From the NCBI GenBank assembly GCA_003228685.1, contig QIFC01000015.1, positions 1-53,374 on the forward strand: DNA of 53,374 bases, in the 5' to 3' direction. The first letter of the stretch is position 1. Every line of letters starts with the position of its first letter. This DNA is from Chloroflexota bacterium. GTDB lineage: Bacteria > Chloroflexota > Dehalococcoidia > DSTF01 > RBG-16-68-14. The position numbers and the translations under genes are program-made. Below the pieces are notes generated by a model, which did not search any database, was not told the DNA's origin, and saw only the letters and a list, made by a program, of their open reading frames with translations. Positions 51,258 through 53,374 of the stretch are shown here, piece by piece.

Positions 51258-52658
51258 GTGCTGACACGCCTGTTCCAAGCCGGTCTCCTCTTGGCGCTGC
51301 TGGCTGCCGCGATGCTGAAATCCGACGCCGCACTAGCTGATGCTGGGCCCATCGTGGCCATCGCAACTGGCGGCTCACACACTTGCGCGCTCACTGGTAG
51401 CGGCGACGTCTGGTGCTGGGGAGCGAACGATCAAGGCCAGCTAGGCGCCCAAGGCGTGCGCGCGTCTTCCGTCCCGTTGCGCGTGGAGGGCTTGGGGACA
51501 GTCACCCAGCTGTCTGCCGGCAACGATCACAGTTGCGTCGTGACGGCCGGCGGAGGCGTCATGTGTTGGGGCAGGAACGGCTTTGGCCAGCTTGGCAATG
51601 GCGCTTCCGAAGGCAGCGCCATACCGGTTGATGTCTGCGAGCCGAGTCCAGCATCTGGCACGGATACCGAGTTGCAGGCGGGTAGCCAGGGCCCTTGCGA
51701 GCCCCTGTCAGGGGTGGTTGGTCTTTCAGCCGGAGGCAGCCACACATGTGTTGTCGTCTCGTCAGGATCGGTGCTGTGCTGGGGAATCAACCAGGATGGC
51801 GAGCTAGGGGACGGCTCGCTGGATGCTCGCAACGTACCCGTCGTCGTCGGGGGACTATCCGGCGAAGCAATCGAAGTGGCGAGTGGCAACTTCCATACGT
51901 GCGCCTTGCTGGAGAGTGGCGCCATGCAATGTTGGGGATTCAACGCCAGCGGCCAGCTTGGTGATGGCACGACTGCATTACGTACATCTCCAGTGGACGT
52001 GATTGGGCTACCGGGGCCGGTGGCTTCGATGTCCGCGGGCGGGATCCACACATGCGCGATCACAAGCAGCGGCGGTGCGTTTTGTTGGGGAGGGAACCTG
52101 AGCGGCCAGGCCGGGGATGGCTCCTTCATGGACAGGCCGCTTCCCACGGCCGTGGTTGGACTTGATACGGGCGTTCGTGTGATTTCCGCGGGCTGGAAGC
52201 ATACGTGCGCCATCCTGGCCGGCGAACGCATTGCGTGCTGGGGACAAAACGGCCAGGGGCAGCTAGGCGATGGCTCGCTAGCAGATAGCGGCGTCCCGAT
52301 CGAAGTCGCCAGGCTACCGAAGGCTTCGCTGTTGGAAACGGGGGGATTCCGGACGGGGAACGTCGGCCATTCGTGCGCGTTCGCTCACGGCGGCGGGCTG
52401 CATTGCTGGGGAGCAAACGGGGAAGGCCAACTCGGAAACGGTACGTTGACGAACGTCAGCGTTCCCGTCGCGGTGAGGTCGTTGAGCCCTGATGTGGACT
52501 GTAGCGGCGAAGTGACCGCCGTAGATGTAGCGCTCCTATTGCAGCTTCACGTGGGGCTTCTCGGTGCACTGGCCTGCGAGGGGGCAGACGTGAGTGGTGA
52601 TGCGGAGGTGAATAGCATCGACGCGGTGCTGATCCTCCAATTCGTAGCTGGATTATAG
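51258..52658 (+). CDS. Secreted RCC1-repeat protein with C-terminal dockerin
   Basis: This 466-residue protein has a signal peptide (AGLLLALLAAAMLKSDAALA) and about seven RCC1 blades, each with HTCAL or HSCVV, then VWCWGAND or similar, then GQLGDG. A dockerin type I follows (about 413-466) with two calcium-binding repeats, DVDCSGEVTAVDVALLL and DVSGDAEVNSIDAVLIL. The propeller is likely a protein- or ligand-binding surface; the dockerin would bind a cohesin. No cohesin gene is in the window. A single-gene unit with a leaderless-type start. Confidence 0.85.
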   Translation: MLTRLFQAGLLLALLAAAMLKSDAALADAGPIVAIATGGSHTCALTGSGDVWCWGANDQGQLGAQGVRASSVPLRVEGLGTVTQLSAGNDHSCVVTAGGGVMCWGRNGFGQLGNGASEGSAIPVDVCEPSPASGTDTELQAGSQGPCEPLSGVVGLSAGGSHTCVVVSSGSVLCWGINQDGELGDGSLDARNVPVVVGGLSGEAIEVASGNFHTCALLESGAMQCWGFNASGQLGDGTTALRTSPVDVIGLPGPVASMSAGGIHTCAITSSGGAFCWGGNLSGQAGDGSFMDRPLPTAVVGLDTGVRVISAGWKHTCAILAGERIACWGQNGQGQLGDGSLADSGVPIEVARLPKASLLETGGFRTGNVGHSCAFAHGGGLHCWGANGEGQLGNGTLTNVSVPVAVRSLSPDVDCSGEVTAVDVALLLQLHVGLLGALACEGADVSGDAEVNSIDAVLILQFVAGL

Positions 52659-52767
52659 AAACGGCAGTGCGCCGGGAGCAGGGGTCATTTCGCAATAGAC
52701 GTATCCTTGGGAAGGTGAGCTAGGTTCCATCTCTCCGAGACCAGGGCTGTTACGGTCGAGTAGAGAG

Positions 52768-53374
52768 ATGGGCAAGCAACAGTCAAAACGGCGTCGTAAG
52801 AAGTACGAGCCTGGCAGCGCCTACGCAGGCCACGTCAGGCCCACCGGTGTGCTCGGTTTCCTGTCGAGCGGGCAGATGATCAAGTTCATCTTCATTGGCA
52901 TGGCCTTTGCGCTTGCGATCGGCGGCGTTACGACGATCTTCGGCGGGAACGTACTCTTCCGCACCAGCGGGGGACGCGGGAACAACGGTTTCGTGCAGCC
53001 CGACGGGCAGGCTGTCGTGGAAGAGCCGCCCCCGCTGAGCGAGTTCGAAGTTACGCAATACACGTCGCCACCTGCCCTCACGATCGAGGAAAGCGCGACG
53101 ATTACCGCGACCATCCGCACGACACTCGGCGACATTGAAGTCGAGCTACTCCCGGGGCAGGCGTTGGAGACGGTGAACAACTTCGTTTTCTTGGCCGAAG
53201 ATGGCTTCTATGATGGTCTGATGTTCCATCACGTCGCATCCGGCTTTTCGGCCACGGCGGGCGATCCCGCCTGCAGCGTAGAAGCTCCCGCGGGCCTTTG
53301 CCGCGGGACTGGTGGTCCAGGCTATGAGTTGGCGGAAGACGCCACCGGCGAGTTCCGTGCGGGCATGCTTGGGA
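52768..53374 (+). CDS. Membrane-anchored cyclophilin-type PPIase, partial
   Basis: The gene runs off the window end (202 codons seen). It has a basic N-terminus (SKRRRKKYEPGS), one transmembrane helix (MIKFIFIGMAFALAIGGVTTIF), and a cyclophilin-like domain beginning ATIRTTLGDIEVELLPGQALETV. The usual catalytic FHRV reads FHHV, and the following GFMIQGGDP reads GFSATAGDP, so the catalytic Arg and Gln are missing, while GTGGPGYELAED is present. It may act as a scaffold or a weak isomerase outside the membrane. ATG 52768 is preceded by TAGAGAG, a weak ribosome site. Confidence 0.8.
   Translation, partial: MGKQQSKRRRKKYEPGSAYAGHVRPTGVLGFLSSGQMIKFIFIGMAFALAIGGVTTIFGGNVLFRTSGGRGNNGFVQPDGQAVVEEPPPLSEFEVTQYTSPPALTIEESATITATIRTTLGDIEVELLPGQALETVNNFVFLAEDGFYDGLMFHHVASGFSATAGDPACSVEAPAGLCRGTGGPGYELAEDATGEFRAGMLG

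Overview
The window reads as chromosomal DNA (GC roughly 60%) of a bacterium, most likely a member of the Chloroflexota, possibly a Dehalococcoidia/SAR202-type lineage. The grounds are bacterial housekeeping genes (leuS, gltA, acsA, a 5S rRNA standing alone, tRNA-Arg) next to a complete set of archaellum motor genes, a combination known from some Chloroflexota, plus dockerin-tailed surface proteins. The taxonomic call is inference. No phage, insertion sequence, CRISPR array or resistance island is visible. Genes are closely packed, with many 1-13 bp gaps or 4 bp overlaps.

Layout. 1-1.66 kb is a worn junction: a hypothetical gene with a damaged 5' end, an alpha/beta hydrolase cut off after its nucleophile elbow, and what looks like the 5' half of a tRNA-Gly gene. 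1.66-6.2 kb (minus) holds a flavin-type oxidase, an acyl-CoA synthetase-like CoA-binding protein, a DUF429 protein and two tandem MetE-family genes, of which only one keeps the zinc ligands. 6.6-12.6 kb holds a small helix-turn-helix protein, a lipoprotein, a pyrE-like phosphoribosyltransferase behind a long leader with a 16-residue leader peptide, a hydroxyacid dehydrogenase, DinB, YHS and deacetylase genes, and a TPR protein. 12.6-24.2 kb is central metabolism and transport: a Re-citrate/isopropylmalate synthase-like enzyme, a Kelch lipoprotein, acetyl-CoA synthetase, rhodanese, TreZ, a flavoprotein, 5S rRNA, an MFS carrier, a lipoprotein and glutamate dehydrogenase.

24.4-35.9 kb (plus) is the most striking region: a multi-pass GT87-like glycosyltransferase, then archaellin, arlCDE, arlF, arlG, arlH, arlI, arlJ, a short acidic protein, a secreted transglycosylase/M23 endopeptidase, and a membrane-anchored GOLD-like protein. 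Together these would make an ATP-driven rotating filament adapted to a murein-walled cell. The archaellin carries the +5 glutamate of bacterial type IV pilins, ArlG has an extra beta-sandwich domain, and a peptidoglycan hydrolase is built into the cluster.

35.9-42.2 kb holds leuS, tRNA-Arg(CCG), a zinc-ribbon protein and two convergent acyl-CoA dehydrogenases. 42.6-51.0 kb (plus) is a respiratory operon: a Tat-exported molybdopterin subunit, a four-cluster ferredoxin subunit, an NrfD membrane subunit, a TorD chaperone, an unusual HdrA-N/ferredoxin/MvhD/ferredoxin/zinc-ribbon fusion, and citrate synthase. The window ends with an RCC1-repeat dockerin protein and the start of a membrane-anchored cyclophilin cut by the window edge.
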